Assembly (NCBI RefSeq): GCF_004343775.1
Contig: NZ_PTXL01000003.1
Span: 186,001-250,000, forward strand
From: Burkholderia sp. SRS-46
GTDB taxonomy: Bacteria > Pseudomonadota > Gammaproteobacteria > Burkholderiales > Burkholderiaceae
Direction of reading: 5' to 3'
DNA length: 64,000 nt
The notes beneath the pieces were generated by a model, which saw only the letters and a program-made list of their open reading frames with translations, searched no databases and was not told the origin of the DNA. Positions 10,019 through 19,045 of the stretch are shown in pieces. Position 1 is the stretch's first letter. Each line of letters begins with the position of its first letter. The position numbers and the translations under genes are program-made.

Positions 10019-10325
10019 CTTTTGTTGCTCCGTCGTGCGGCCGGCCGTTCGGTATGGCCTGCCCGTCAAAGAGCAACATTCATCCTGTGGTCGCCCCGTT
10101 GTGTCCCGAGAACGTCACATGCATCGGCGTGCTTCGTTCGGCTGCGCCGTGCACGGGCGCTTCGTCGATATCGGCAGAAAAGTGCATGATCTTTAATTGC
10201 CGGTGCTGGCCGAACCGACAGCGGATGCTTGTGAAGGGCATGTGACGTGGAGACAATAAGACCCGCTCGGCCGCGCTCGCCAACGCGCGTGCCTATGGGT
10301 TGCCGGCCTGAGCCGGCAGGTCGGG
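10019..10325. other. Intergenic region upstream of the siderophore receptor
   Basis: About 300 bases between the receptor start and the end of the VOC gene. No gene was found. It must carry the receptor promoter. I looked for a Fur-like palindrome and did not find a clear one. Confidence 0.5.
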
Positions 10326-10688
10326 CTATCGTGTCTGGATGAGCCGGATCAAACTGCCATCCGGATCGATCAGCGCCCCCACCGTTCCGCCCCACGCTTC
10401 GTGCTTCGGCCGGTGTGCCCGAGGCCAGCCAGTCGTTGTCTCGGGCACGCCGGCCGCCAGCACGACTTCGAAAAAGGCGTCGACGTCATCCAGCCGGAAG
10501 CAGCAGCTGAACCAGCTCGCGGCAGGGTCGAGATCGGGATGCGGGAAAAACTCCAGCAGCAGGTCGCCCCGCTCGAGAATCATCCAGCCATCGTCACGCC
10601 ACGCTTCCACGAAGCCGAGCTTCGCATAGAACCGCGACGTCGCGCCAAAATCGCGTGACGGGAGATTGGGGCTGGCAAAGTCGGTCAA
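10326..10688 (-). CDS. Bleomycin-resistance-like VOC (glyoxalase fold) protein
   Basis: Small cytoplasmic protein of 120 residues, the normal length for Ble-type proteins that bind and sequester glycopeptide drugs of the bleomycin group. It shows the single-domain vicinal-oxygen-chelate pattern: NLPSRDFxxTxxFYxxLGF at the N-terminus, WMILERGDLLLEFFPHPDLD in the middle, and GALIDPDGSLIRLIQ at the end. These segments match the BRP/Ble subfamily better than catalytic glyoxalases, since the canonical metal ligands are not obvious. The substrate is untested, and a general VOC function cannot be excluded. Confidence 0.82.
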   Translation of the reverse strand: MTDFASPNLPSRDFGATSRFYAKLGFVEAWRDDGWMILERGDLLLEFFPHPDLDPAASWFSCCFRLDDVDAFFEVVLAAGVPETTTGWPRAHRPKHEAWGGTVGALIDPDGSLIRLIQTR

Positions 10689-11089
10689 GGCAGGGCCTCC
10701 GTTCGAATCGACGAAAAATCCGGAATATACGGCATAAACATCCCGTCGCCGAAAAGCGAATGCGCAACCTTTACGTGTTGACTCACATCACTTCCGCCGA
10801 ATTCGGTACTTGCTCCCTATCCATGCAACGCATATACATATGATGGCGCACGACCGTTTCACCTGGTCCGCGCTGTCGTATTGATTTCGGCATCCGCATC
10901 AACCGCCAAATGGGTTCTTGAAGCCAGCTTCACCGTGCCCGCATGACGTTATTCGGCACATTATCCCGCCCGGCGTTTTGACATCTGAAATTATCTGTGC
11001 GGATTCCGCGCCCAGCCTCGCCGGTCAATTTGATGTCCCTTTCAATAACAACTGCGTTTAATGCAATAAAAACTGAAAAGGATCTGAAT
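10689..11089. other. Intergenic region between divergent VOC and amidohydrolase genes
   Basis: About 400 bases with no gene seen. It is moderately AT-rich toward both genes and must contain two divergent promoters. No operator could be assigned. Confidence 0.5.
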
Positions 11090-12982
11090 ATGTTCCATCG
11101 ACACCAGCTCGGATGTGCATGCTGCAGCCCCCATTTGCTGGCAGGCGCCCTGAGTCAAAACGAGCACGAATGGCAGGATCTGCTCAAGGAAGTGAGCCAG
11201 CTTGCAGCACACCGCGCGCCCGAGGCCGTCATCTTTCACGGCGGGCACATCTACCCGGACCCGGAGGATTGCAACACGCGCGTCGAAGCGCTGGGTATCG
11301 CCGATCACAAGGTCATCGCCGCGGGTACGCTGGACGAGGTGCGCCGACGCGTGCGGAGCAGCCACCCCGAAGCGCGCGAGCAGGGGCTCAAGAACGGTCA
11401 GACCTTGCTTCCCGGCTTGATCGAACCGCACGCGCATCTGCTGCCCAGCGCGGTTTTCCGCACCGGGCCCTGGCACGACCTGTCGGCGTTCGGCAGTCGA
11501 CACGACCCTCGGCACGCCCCTCAACCCGACCCTCAACGCGACCGCCAACAAAGACTGAACCCCGACTACAGCGCCAACGATATCCGCGACAAGCTCACGA
11601 AAGCCGTCCACGACGCGCAGGGCCGGGGAGAAAAATGGGTGTGCGGCAGCGGCGTCGACCCGTCGCTGATGCGTGAGTGGGTGGATATCGACAGCGACTG
11701 GCTGGACTCGATCAGCAAGGACATGTGCCTGTTCCTGATCAATGCCTCCGGGCATCTCGGCTATGCCAACACCGCCGCCTTGAAAGCCGCCAACCTCGAA
11801 GCCGGTTCCAACAAGGGCGTGCTGACCGAAACGCAGGTCACCCTGATGACGAACACCGTCCCCCGTGCAAAGCCGGCCGAGCTGCTGGTCGCATTGCGGC
11901 AGGTGATGTCGGAAGCGAACGAGCGCGGCATTACCACGCTGTTCGATGCCGGCGTGGGGATGGGGCTGGGGTTCTATGAAGTCGTCCTGCTGCAGGCGCT
12001 GGCGAGCACGCCGTGGATGACGGTTCGCATGGGCGGGGCGTTGTTCGGCAATAACAACCTCTGGCCGTTGTGGCTGAATCAATTCAAACCGCAGCTGGAC
12101 AGCCAGCCCGAGGCGTTGTTTACCATCCGCGCCATGAAGCTGATCGCCGATGGCTCCAACCAGGGGTTGACCGGCCTGCAAAGTACGCCATACAAGTGCT
12201 GCGGCGATCACGGCAAGCCCGGCGACAAGCACAGCGTACCCGGCGTCGGTCCGAACGGACTGTTCAATTTCACGCCGATCTCATCGCTCGCGCAGATCAT
12301 GCAGCAGGTCGATGCGGCGGGATGGCCGATCATGGTCCACGCGAATGGCGACGAAGCGATCGCCAACGTATTGGCGGCATACCAGATGGTGCTGAGCAAG
12401 GTGCCCCCGCCCGATTCGGAAACGCACAAGGCGGAAGAAGAACGCAAGCCGTTGCGCCATCGGATCGAGCATGCGTCGCTCCTCGACGACGACGATCTGC
12501 GCATCATGAAGCGGCTGGGCATCTCGCCCAGTTTCCTGATCGGCCACGTGGGCTACTGGGGGCGCGCGTTCCGGAACATCATTCTGGGCGAAGAACGCGC
12601 GCAGAAGCTAGATCGATGCAAGTCGGCGCTGCGCGAAGGCCTGCGCATCAGCCTGCACAGCGATCACTTCGTCTCGCCGCTGGGGCCGTTGCGCTATATG
12701 GACCAGGCGATGTGGCGCGCGATGGAAGCCGACCCGGAGCTTGCGGTGCTCAACGAGGCCGAATGCCTGAGCGCGCCGGAAGCGCTGCGCGCGGTGACCA
12801 TCGACGCGGCATGGCAATGCCACCTGGATGATCAGGTCGGTTCCCTGAAAGTGGGGAAACAGGCCGACCTCGTGCTCCTGCAAGACGATCCGCTGCACAT
12901 CAAGCCGACCGGTCCTTATCAACTGCGCGACATCAAGGTGCTGGAGACATGGGTCAGCGGGCGCAAGGTTTACGCCGCCTAG
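11090..12982 (+). CDS. YtcJ-type amidohydrolase with a frame-swapped internal stretch
   Basis: Metal-dependent hydrolase of the amidohydrolase superfamily, YtcJ/imidazolonepropionase-like branch, 630 residues. The ATG at 11090 has AAGGA upstream; an earlier in-frame start at 10997 has no ribosome site. Metal-site motifs are HAHLLPSAV (HxH), MVHANGDEA, RHRIEHASLL and the late Asp in SLHSDH. The N-terminus carries an unusual Cys cluster (LGCACCSP). Bases 11496-11555 read as poor codons in the gene frame but as uniformly GC-ending codons one base over, meaning two compensating frameshifts (see findings). It sits 88 bp upstream of a patatin gene on the same strand. The substrate is unknown. Confidence 0.87.
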   Translation: MFHRHQLGCACCSPHLLAGALSQNEHEWQDLLKEVSQLAAHRAPEAVIFHGGHIYPDPEDCNTRVEALGIADHKVIAAGTLDEVRRRVRSSHPEAREQGLKNGQTLLPGLIEPHAHLLPSAVFRTGPWHDLSAFGSRHDPRHAPQPDPQRDRQQRLNPDYSANDIRDKLTKAVHDAQGRGEKWVCGSGVDPSLMREWVDIDSDWLDSISKDMCLFLINASGHLGYANTAALKAANLEAGSNKGVLTETQVTLMTNTVPRAKPAELLVALRQVMSEANERGITTLFDAGVGMGLGFYEVVLLQALASTPWMTVRMGGALFGNNNLWPLWLNQFKPQLDSQPEALFTIRAMKLIADGSNQGLTGLQSTPYKCCGDHGKPGDKHSVPGVGPNGLFNFTPISSLAQIMQQVDAAGWPIMVHANGDEAIANVLAAYQMVLSKVPPPDSETHKAEEERKPLRHRIEHASLLDDDDLRIMKRLGISPSFLIGHVGYWGRAFRNIILGEERAQKLDRCKSALREGLRISLHSDHFVSPLGPLRYMDQAMWRAMEADPELAVLNEAECLSAPEALRAVTIDAAWQCHLDDQVGSLKVGKQADLVLLQDDPLHIKPTGPYQLRDIKVLETWVSGRKVYAA

Positions 12983-13070
12983 GCGGCAGACAGGCAGACG
13001 GTCGCGCCATGTGCGCGGCCCGCAGCGAAGCGGCATTCGTATCCCTCCCACCAGAACAAGGAGAAGCACG

Positions 13071-14060
13071 ATGACCTTCAAGATTCTCAGTTGCGACGGC
13101 GGCGGTATTCGCGGGTTCATCACCGCCCTGCTCATCCAGGACCTCGACAGGCGCAGCCAGATCATCGCGAAAGCGGACGGCTTTGCCGGCACGTCCACGG
13201 GCGGCCTGATCGCCCTGGGGCTCGCGCATGGCGCACCCATTGCGGATATCGTCGACATCTACCGAACGCAGGGCTCGGCGATCTTCAAGAAAAACAGCGC
13301 GTGGCTGGCGCAACAGCAAGCGCTCGAGCAGGGCGCCGAGCTGGCCGGACCGGGCATATGGGCGTGCCAGTACGTCAACACCGGGCTTCAGCAGATCGCC
13401 GGGACACTGCTCGGCACCAGCAAGCTGACCGATCTGTCGCGCCTCGTCGTGGTCAACTCGGCACGCTTGTGGGATCCGTCCACGAACAGCTGGGCGCCCT
13501 GCACTTTCTCGAACAGCAACAGCAACACCTACCGGGACATCCGGGCGCTCGATGCGGCGCTTGCGACATCGGCCGCGCCGTCCTATTTCCCGCCGTACGA
13601 AATCAACGGGCTCGGCTACTTCGCCGACGGCGGCGTGTTCGCGAACAACCCTTCCGTGGCCGCCATTGCCGAAGCGCTGGGCAACGGGCACGCAGGCAAC
13701 CTGAGCGACGTGCGCCTGCTGTCCCTCGGCACCGGGATGGGCGCGCACGGCATTCCGCCGGCTTCGATCGGCAACCCGTTGAACTGGGGCGTCACGAAGT
13801 GGCTATCGCCCTTCGCAAGCGGGACCATTCCCTCCGCGGCGCTGCTCGGGCTGACGATGGACACCACGGCGGGGATTGCCGCGCACCAGGCCGAGCAGAT
13901 TCTGAACAGCGGCTATCAGCGCGGAAATTTCCTGCTCGCGCAACCCATCGGCATGGACGAGTGGGAGAAGGTGCCGGAGATGGAGCAGGAAACCCAGGCG
14001 TACATGCGTTCCGCCGCGTGGCAAAGCGTGTGCGATTGGGTGGAGACGAACTGGCGCTGA
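13071..14060 (+). CDS. Patatin-like phospholipase
   Basis: Lipid acyl hydrolase with a Ser-Asp dyad, 329 residues. The ATG at 13071 has AAGGAG seven bases upstream (aacaaggagaagcacg). The oxyanion loop is CDGGGIRGF near residue 10, the nucleophile elbow is GTSTG near residue 43, and the catalytic Asp is in ADGGVFANNP. The sequence resembles bacterial patatins of the CapV/RssA style without an added domain. No signal peptide was seen, so it is probably cytoplasmic or membrane-peripheral. It follows the amidohydrolase and may share its transcript. Confidence 0.9.
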   Translation: MTFKILSCDGGGIRGFITALLIQDLDRRSQIIAKADGFAGTSTGGLIALGLAHGAPIADIVDIYRTQGSAIFKKNSAWLAQQQALEQGAELAGPGIWACQYVNTGLQQIAGTLLGTSKLTDLSRLVVVNSARLWDPSTNSWAPCTFSNSNSNTYRDIRALDAALATSAAPSYFPPYEINGLGYFADGGVFANNPSVAAIAEALGNGHAGNLSDVRLLSLGTGMGAHGIPPASIGNPLNWGVTKWLSPFASGTIPSAALLGLTMDTTAGIAAHQAEQILNSGYQRGNFLLAQPIGMDEWEKVPEMEQETQAYMRSAAWQSVCDWVETNWR

Positions 14061-14107
14061 TCGCGCGTTGATCACCGGCCGTCGCTCGCGACTGGCGGCG
14101 GCCGGTA

Positions 14108-15919
14108 TCACCGAAGCTGGAGCCGCTCGACACGCACCTCGACCGAATCCCTCGGCACCGTCAGCCGCGTGCAGCCAAGCAATGCGCCCGCGGGCGCGCT
14201 GCCATCCGGGTTCAGCGGCCGCACCTTGTTGAACACCACGGAAAAGCCCTCCGGCGTGACGGTGGCCGACGCGTAGCCCTGCGCGTCGTGGTCCGCATGG
14301 TGCAGATCGGGGTTGTTGGCCATCAGGAACGCATCGAGTTTGGCCGGCGTGGCCGCCAGCTGCGCAAGCGGCGTGCCGCTCCATGCCGCGTTCAGGTAAG
14401 CATAGAACGACGTGCTGCTGATGCCTGCGCAGACGAAATCGACGATCACGGGCGTACCGGTCGCCGGATCGGGGTCATCCCGCACGACGCCGCACTGGAA
14501 CGCGTGAAGATCCCCGCTGATCGCGACGATGTTGTGGATCCGCTGTTCCTTCAGGTACGAGAGCAGTTCGCGCTTGTGCGCCGGATAACCGTCCCATGAA
14601 TCGCAATCGACCACGAGGCGTGCGGCCGGATTCTTGGGCGCGCCCGGCATCACGGCCCACAGACGATTCAACATCACCTCGTTGCCCCACACCTTCCAGG
14701 TGGCGGGCGAGCCCTTCAACGTCGCCTTCCACCATTGCGCCTGCTCCGGGCCGAGCATCGACGGCGCGCGGCCGAGCTGCTCCGTATCCCGCGCCTCGAA
14801 GCGCTGCAGCACGTCCTGCTTGACGAAGTAGCGCGAGCCGGCCGCGTCGTCGCCATGGACCGGATCGTGCCCGCGTACGCGGGCTATCGCCGCCTCGCTC
14901 ACGACATGGTCGTCGCGATACAGCCGCTCGTCCGTCATGACCAGATGCATCAGCATGCCGAAGCGAAACTCGCGGTAGATGCGGATGTTGGCGTACGACG
15001 GATTGTCCGGCTCGAAGCGCACATCGCTCCAGTCGACCGGCAGGTACTCCGCCCACGCGCGATTGGCGTTGCGGCGGCGCCGTGTCTCCTGCTTTTCCTC
15101 GTTGGTGTAGACCTGATGATCCCGCCAGCAGTCGTCCGAAAACTCGTGGTCGTCCCAGATGGCGATCATCGGCAGGCGCTGGTGCAGCATCTGCAGGCGC
15201 GGGTCGGTACGATAGGTTCGATAGAGCATCCGGTAATCCTCGAGCGACTCGGCATACGCGCGACCGTCGGCGAGCCGCTTTCCATCGGGAAACCGCAGCG
15301 GAGGATGCGCCGCCTCGACCGTGCCGGGTTTCGCCGCGCCGACCGTTTCATAGATGTAGTCGCCCACGTGCACGACGAAATCGAGATCGCGCTCGGCCGC
15401 CAGCAAGCTCATCGCTTGCCAGTGATTGACGCTCCAGTCCTGGCAGGTGAGCCACGCGAAGCGAACCCGCTCATTGGCTTCGTCGGCGTCCGGCGCCGTG
15501 CGGGCGGCGCCGGCGACGCTCACGTCGTCGCCGGCGACGAACCGGTAGTGGTAAGTGGTCTTCGGCACGAGCGCCGTGACCTTCGCGCGCACGGTGTGGT
15601 CATAGGCGGCCCGTGCCCTCAGCGGCACGCTGGCGACGAGCGTCGAGAAATCCGGCTGTGTCGAGACTTCGAGCCGCAGCGGCACCGCGCGCGCCCCTTC
15701 CTTTGCCCGGGACGGCGCACCGTCGAGCGCGGGCACGCAGCGCGTCCAGAACACGATGGAGCGATCGCGCGGATCGCCGCTCGCGACGCCCTGCGGGAAC
15801 GCGTGGCGCCCCTTGCGTGCCGCGGTGCCGGGCGTAGCCGATCGCGGCGCGCCAAGCGTGCTCGTCGCAGCCGCGATCGTGAAAAAGGCCGACGATCTGA
15901 GGAAATGGCGGCGGTCCAT
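14108..15919 (-). CDS. phoD: PhoD-type alkaline phosphatase/phosphodiesterase, Tat-exported
   Basis: Periplasmic phosphatase of 603 residues, the family's usual length. The N-terminus has a twin-arginine signal (DRRHFLRSSAFF) and a hydrophobic stretch ending in GAP. A PhoD N-terminal domain follows (FPQGVASGDPRDRSIVFWTR), and then the metallophosphatase core with VHVGDYIYE, IWDDHEFSDD and ISGDLHAFQCG, which carry the Fe/Ca-ligand Asp, Asn and His positions. It is convergent with the patatin gene. The gene name reflects the family, not proven phosphate regulation; no Pho box was identified. Confidence 0.92.
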   Translation of the reverse strand: MDRRHFLRSSAFFTIAAATSTLGAPRSATPGTAARKGRHAFPQGVASGDPRDRSIVFWTRCVPALDGAPSRAKEGARAVPLRLEVSTQPDFSTLVASVPLRARAAYDHTVRAKVTALVPKTTYHYRFVAGDDVSVAGAARTAPDADEANERVRFAWLTCQDWSVNHWQAMSLLAAERDLDFVVHVGDYIYETVGAAKPGTVEAAHPPLRFPDGKRLADGRAYAESLEDYRMLYRTYRTDPRLQMLHQRLPMIAIWDDHEFSDDCWRDHQVYTNEEKQETRRRRNANRAWAEYLPVDWSDVRFEPDNPSYANIRIYREFRFGMLMHLVMTDERLYRDDHVVSEAAIARVRGHDPVHGDDAAGSRYFVKQDVLQRFEARDTEQLGRAPSMLGPEQAQWWKATLKGSPATWKVWGNEVMLNRLWAVMPGAPKNPAARLVVDCDSWDGYPAHKRELLSYLKEQRIHNIVAISGDLHAFQCGVVRDDPDPATGTPVIVDFVCAGISSTSFYAYLNAAWSGTPLAQLAATPAKLDAFLMANNPDLHHADHDAQGYASATVTPEGFSVVFNKVRPLNPDGSAPAGALLGCTRLTVPRDSVEVRVERLQLR

Positions 15920-15994
15920 CGATCCTCCCGAGACAGGTCACACCCGATCAATGTGCCACGTTTCAGCGTACCGCTTGACAAACATTTGAGCCCG

Positions 15995-16066
15995 TCAACG
16001 GAGATGTCCGCCCAATAGACCAAGCAGCCCAATGACGATCAGGTAGATCGCAACGATGAAGTTCAA
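15995..16066 (-). pseudogene. DUF3096-like small membrane protein remnant (C-terminal part)
   Basis: On the minus strand bases 16066-15995 encode LNFIVAIYLIVIGLLGLLGG and three further residues before a stop. This is the signature second half of DUF3096 small membrane proteins. The expected N-terminal hydrophobic half is not found in frame upstream (the frame reads RHRNDACVG), so it is either a truncated remnant or uses the TTG at 16066. It sits just upstream of phoD in the 490-bp gap between phoD and the porin; the rest of that gap (16067-16410) shows no gene. Confidence 0.5.
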
Positions 16067-16410
16067 TCCGACGCAAGCATCGTTCCTGTGCCGATATCGC
16101 CGGTCGGGCATGAACGTTGCGCGTTGCGTAAAAACATCGTTCGACACGCGACGCACTCCGAATGAATTCACCTATCGATATCCATCCGGCGCCGGATTGT
16201 CGTCGCCTCGCCTCCGTCTTCGGCGCAATGCCTCGGCAACAGCGTGCCGCGCCGACGCTATCGCGCCACGTTCGCCAACGGTTTGACACCGACGATTGCA
16301 AATCAGCCGCCCGCACGATTGCTATTCACCGATCGATCATTCGTCCGGCGTCGCGAGATCAATAGCATCGTGCTGCTCGCAGACGTACTCATAAAAACCC
16401 AAGGATATTC

Positions 16411-17595
16411 ATGAACAAGAAATCGCTGGCGGCAGGTTTGGTTTCGATCGCATCGATCAACGCATACGCGCAAAGCTCGGTCACGCTCTACGGGATCGTC
16501 GATGCCGGCATCGCATATACGAACAATCAGGGCGGCGCAAGCAACATCCAGCAATCGAGCGGCAAGCTGAGCGGCAGCCGCTGGGGGCTGAAGGGCACCG
16601 AGGATCTCGGCGACGGACTCAAGGCGGTCTTCACCATCGAAAGCGGCTTCAGGCCCAACGATGGCACGCTTGGCCAGGGGGGCCGCCTGTTCGGCCGTTC
16701 CGCGTATGTCGGCCTCGGCAAGACGGGCATCGGCACGCTGACCTTCGGCCGCCAGTACGAGCCGCTCGCCGATCTCGTCGCCCAGTACGCGGGATCGGGC
16801 TTCTGGTCGCCGGCGACCCATGTCGGCGACAACGACAACCTGAACCAGAGCTTCCGGTTAAACAACGCGGTGAAGTTCCGCAGCGACACGATCGGCGGTT
16901 TCACGGCCGACCTGTTGTACGCATTCAGCAACCAGGCGAGCGGCGGCGCCGGCTCGGGTTTCTCGAACAACAATGCGTGGGGGGTGTCCGCGAACTACGT
17001 CAACGGCCCGCTGTCGGTGGGCGGCGGCTACGTTCGGCTCAATCGTCCGAACGCGTCGTCGAACACGGGCGGCGCGGTCGGCGGCGCGACCAGCACGACC
17101 GGCAACGACTACAGCGGCGCGTTCTTCTACGGGCTGAACGGCGGCGTGCGCAAGCAGCAGATCAGCGTCGCGGGCCTGAACTACGCGCTCGGCCGCGCGA
17201 CGCTCGGCTTCGCGTGGAGCCACACGCAGCTCGACTATCTCGACGGCTCGTCGCGCAAGTTCAACAACTACGACGTGAACGCGCGCTACCAGCTCACGCC
17301 GGCAGCCACGTTGATCGGCGTGTATACGTTCACCGACGGCCGCGCGGACGGCCTGCCCGGCACCGGCGGCCGGACGCTGAAACCGCGCTGGCACCAGTTC
17401 ACGCTCGGTTTCGACTATGCGCTGTCGAAGCGCACCGATCTCTATCTGTCCGGCATCTACCAGCTCGCGGCCGGCGATCCGAGCACCGCGACGCCGGGCG
17501 GCTACCGGTCGATCGCGGCGATCTCGAACATCGGCAGCGCGTCGTCGACGAACCGCCAGGTCGCGGTCGTCAGCGGGCTGCGCGTGAAGTTCTGA
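16411..17595 (+). CDS. Gram-negative porin (OmpC/OpcP-like)
   Basis: Outer-membrane trimeric porin for passive diffusion, 394 residues. A short signal peptide ends at INAYAQ, and the mature protein begins SSVTLYGIVDAGI, the hallmark of beta-proteobacterial porins. The L3/constriction-region style block is GRSAYVGLGKTGIGTLTFGRQY, and the chain ends in VKF with the expected terminal Phe for BAM recognition. It stands alone; the next gene downstream has its own ribosome site after 190 bases. Confidence 0.94.
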   Translation: MNKKSLAAGLVSIASINAYAQSSVTLYGIVDAGIAYTNNQGGASNIQQSSGKLSGSRWGLKGTEDLGDGLKAVFTIESGFRPNDGTLGQGGRLFGRSAYVGLGKTGIGTLTFGRQYEPLADLVAQYAGSGFWSPATHVGDNDNLNQSFRLNNAVKFRSDTIGGFTADLLYAFSNQASGGAGSGFSNNNAWGVSANYVNGPLSVGGGYVRLNRPNASSNTGGAVGGATSTTGNDYSGAFFYGLNGGVRKQQISVAGLNYALGRATLGFAWSHTQLDYLDGSSRKFNNYDVNARYQLTPAATLIGVYTFTDGRADGLPGTGGRTLKPRWHQFTLGFDYALSKRTDLYLSGIYQLAAGDPSTATPGGYRSIAAISNIGSASSTNRQVAVVSGLRVKF

Positions 17596-17784
17596 CGTCG
17601 GCGCGGTGCGGCGCGCGAATAGAAAATCACAAATCGTTCTTTGGCGAATCGACGCGCCGCGTGCTTAACTTTGCGGGCCGGAAGCGCAGCATGGTGCGAT
17701 CGGCCCGGCATCACCGCAGCGGCCGCGCTTGCGCCGCACGAGCGCCCGCGCGTGCCGCGTGGTGCCTCGCAAAGGAGTCCCATC

Positions 17785-18984
17785 GTGAGCGAAACGCCCC
17801 TGACCGAACGCGGCATCGTGCCTGCCGCCCCATCCGCCTTCGTCGACGTTCGGTCGCCGGCCGACTTCCCGGACAGCCCCGTATCGCGCGCATTCGCGCA
17901 GCCGCTGATGCTCGGGCTGTTCCTGCCGATCCAGGCCGGCGGCTGGAGCGCGTCGACACTGCCGCGCACGACCGACTGGTCGTTCGACTACAACGCGGCA
18001 CTCGTCGAGAAAGCCGAGGCGCTCGACTTCGATCTCGTCTTCGCGCTGTCGCAATGGCTGCCGAAGGGCGGTTACGGCGGCGTGTTCGACGGCCAGGCGC
18101 TCGATTCGTTCATGACGCTCGCGGCGCTGACCGCGCGCACCGAACGCATCATCCTCGCCGCGACGAGCCACGTGCTTTACGGGCCGTGGCATCCGCTGCA
18201 TTTCGCGAAGTTCACCGCGACGCTCGACCACATCTCGCGCGGGCGCTGGGGGATCAACGTGGTGACCGGCCACCGCGCGGTCGAGCACGAGATGTTCGGC
18301 TGGCAACGGATCGCGCACGACCGGCGCTACCAGCTGGCCGCCGAATTCCTCGACGCGGTCCGGCAGCTCTGGGCGCAGCCGGACAACTTCAGCTACGAAC
18401 CGGCGCTGTCGAGCTGGCGCCTGAACGGCGCGTTCGTCACGCCGAAGCCGCGCTACGGCCGCCCGCTGCTGATCAACGCGACCGGCTCCGACGCCGGCAT
18501 CGCGTTCGCCGCACGCTATTCGGATGTCGTGTTCATCACGAGCCCGGCGGGCCCGGACATCGAGCCCACGCTCGCCGTGCTGCCCGCGCACACCGCACGC
18601 GTGAAGGCCGCCGCGGCCGCGCACGGCCGGACGATCCGCACGCTGATCAACCCGCTCGTGATTTGCCGCGAGACCGCGGCCGACGCACGCGCGTATCGCG
18701 ACGCGATCGTCGCACACGCGGACGAAGGCAGCTTCCATCGCTTCGACAGCGATGCGCACGCATGGCGCGGCGGGTTCGAGCAACGCGCGCAGGCGGCCGC
18801 GCGCGCGATCGGCGGCAATATCTCGATCACGGGGTCGCCGCAGGAGGTAGCCGACTATATCGTGCGCCTGCATCGCGCCGGCATCGACGGCGTGCAGTTG
18901 AGTTTCTACGACTTCCAGCCCGATCTCGACTTCTTCGGGCAACGCGTGCTGCCGCTGCTGCGCGAGGCCGGCCTGCGGAACTGA
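17785..18984 (+). CDS. LLM-class flavin-dependent monooxygenase (SfnG/SsuD-like)
   Basis: Bacterial-luciferase-type FMNH2-dependent monooxygenase, 399 residues. The GTG at 17785 is preceded by a perfect AAAGGAG at proper spacing; an earlier in-frame start at 17641 lacks one. Family blocks are GLFLPIQAGGW, FALSQWLPKGGYGG, GRWGINVVTGHRAVEHEMFG and SPQEVADYIVRLHRAGIDGVQLSFYD. The closest known functions are dimethylsulfone and alkanesulfonate monooxygenases. Convergent with it is an acyl-CoA-dehydrogenase-like flavoprotein, a pairing typical of organosulfur desulfurisation loci. The substrate is inferred from context only. Confidence 0.87.
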   Translation: MSETPLTERGIVPAAPSAFVDVRSPADFPDSPVSRAFAQPLMLGLFLPIQAGGWSASTLPRTTDWSFDYNAALVEKAEALDFDLVFALSQWLPKGGYGGVFDGQALDSFMTLAALTARTERIILAATSHVLYGPWHPLHFAKFTATLDHISRGRWGINVVTGHRAVEHEMFGWQRIAHDRRYQLAAEFLDAVRQLWAQPDNFSYEPALSSWRLNGAFVTPKPRYGRPLLINATGSDAGIAFAARYSDVVFITSPAGPDIEPTLAVLPAHTARVKAAAAAHGRTIRTLINPLVICRETAADARAYRDAIVAHADEGSFHRFDSDAHAWRGGFEQRAQAAARAIGGNISITGSPQEVADYIVRLHRAGIDGVQLSFYDFQPDLDFFGQRVLPLLREAGLRN

Positions 18985-19045
18985 CGCACGCCGAACGCGC
19001 CGAACGCGGCGGCATGCAAGGCACGCAGCGCACGGGGGAGCAAGA

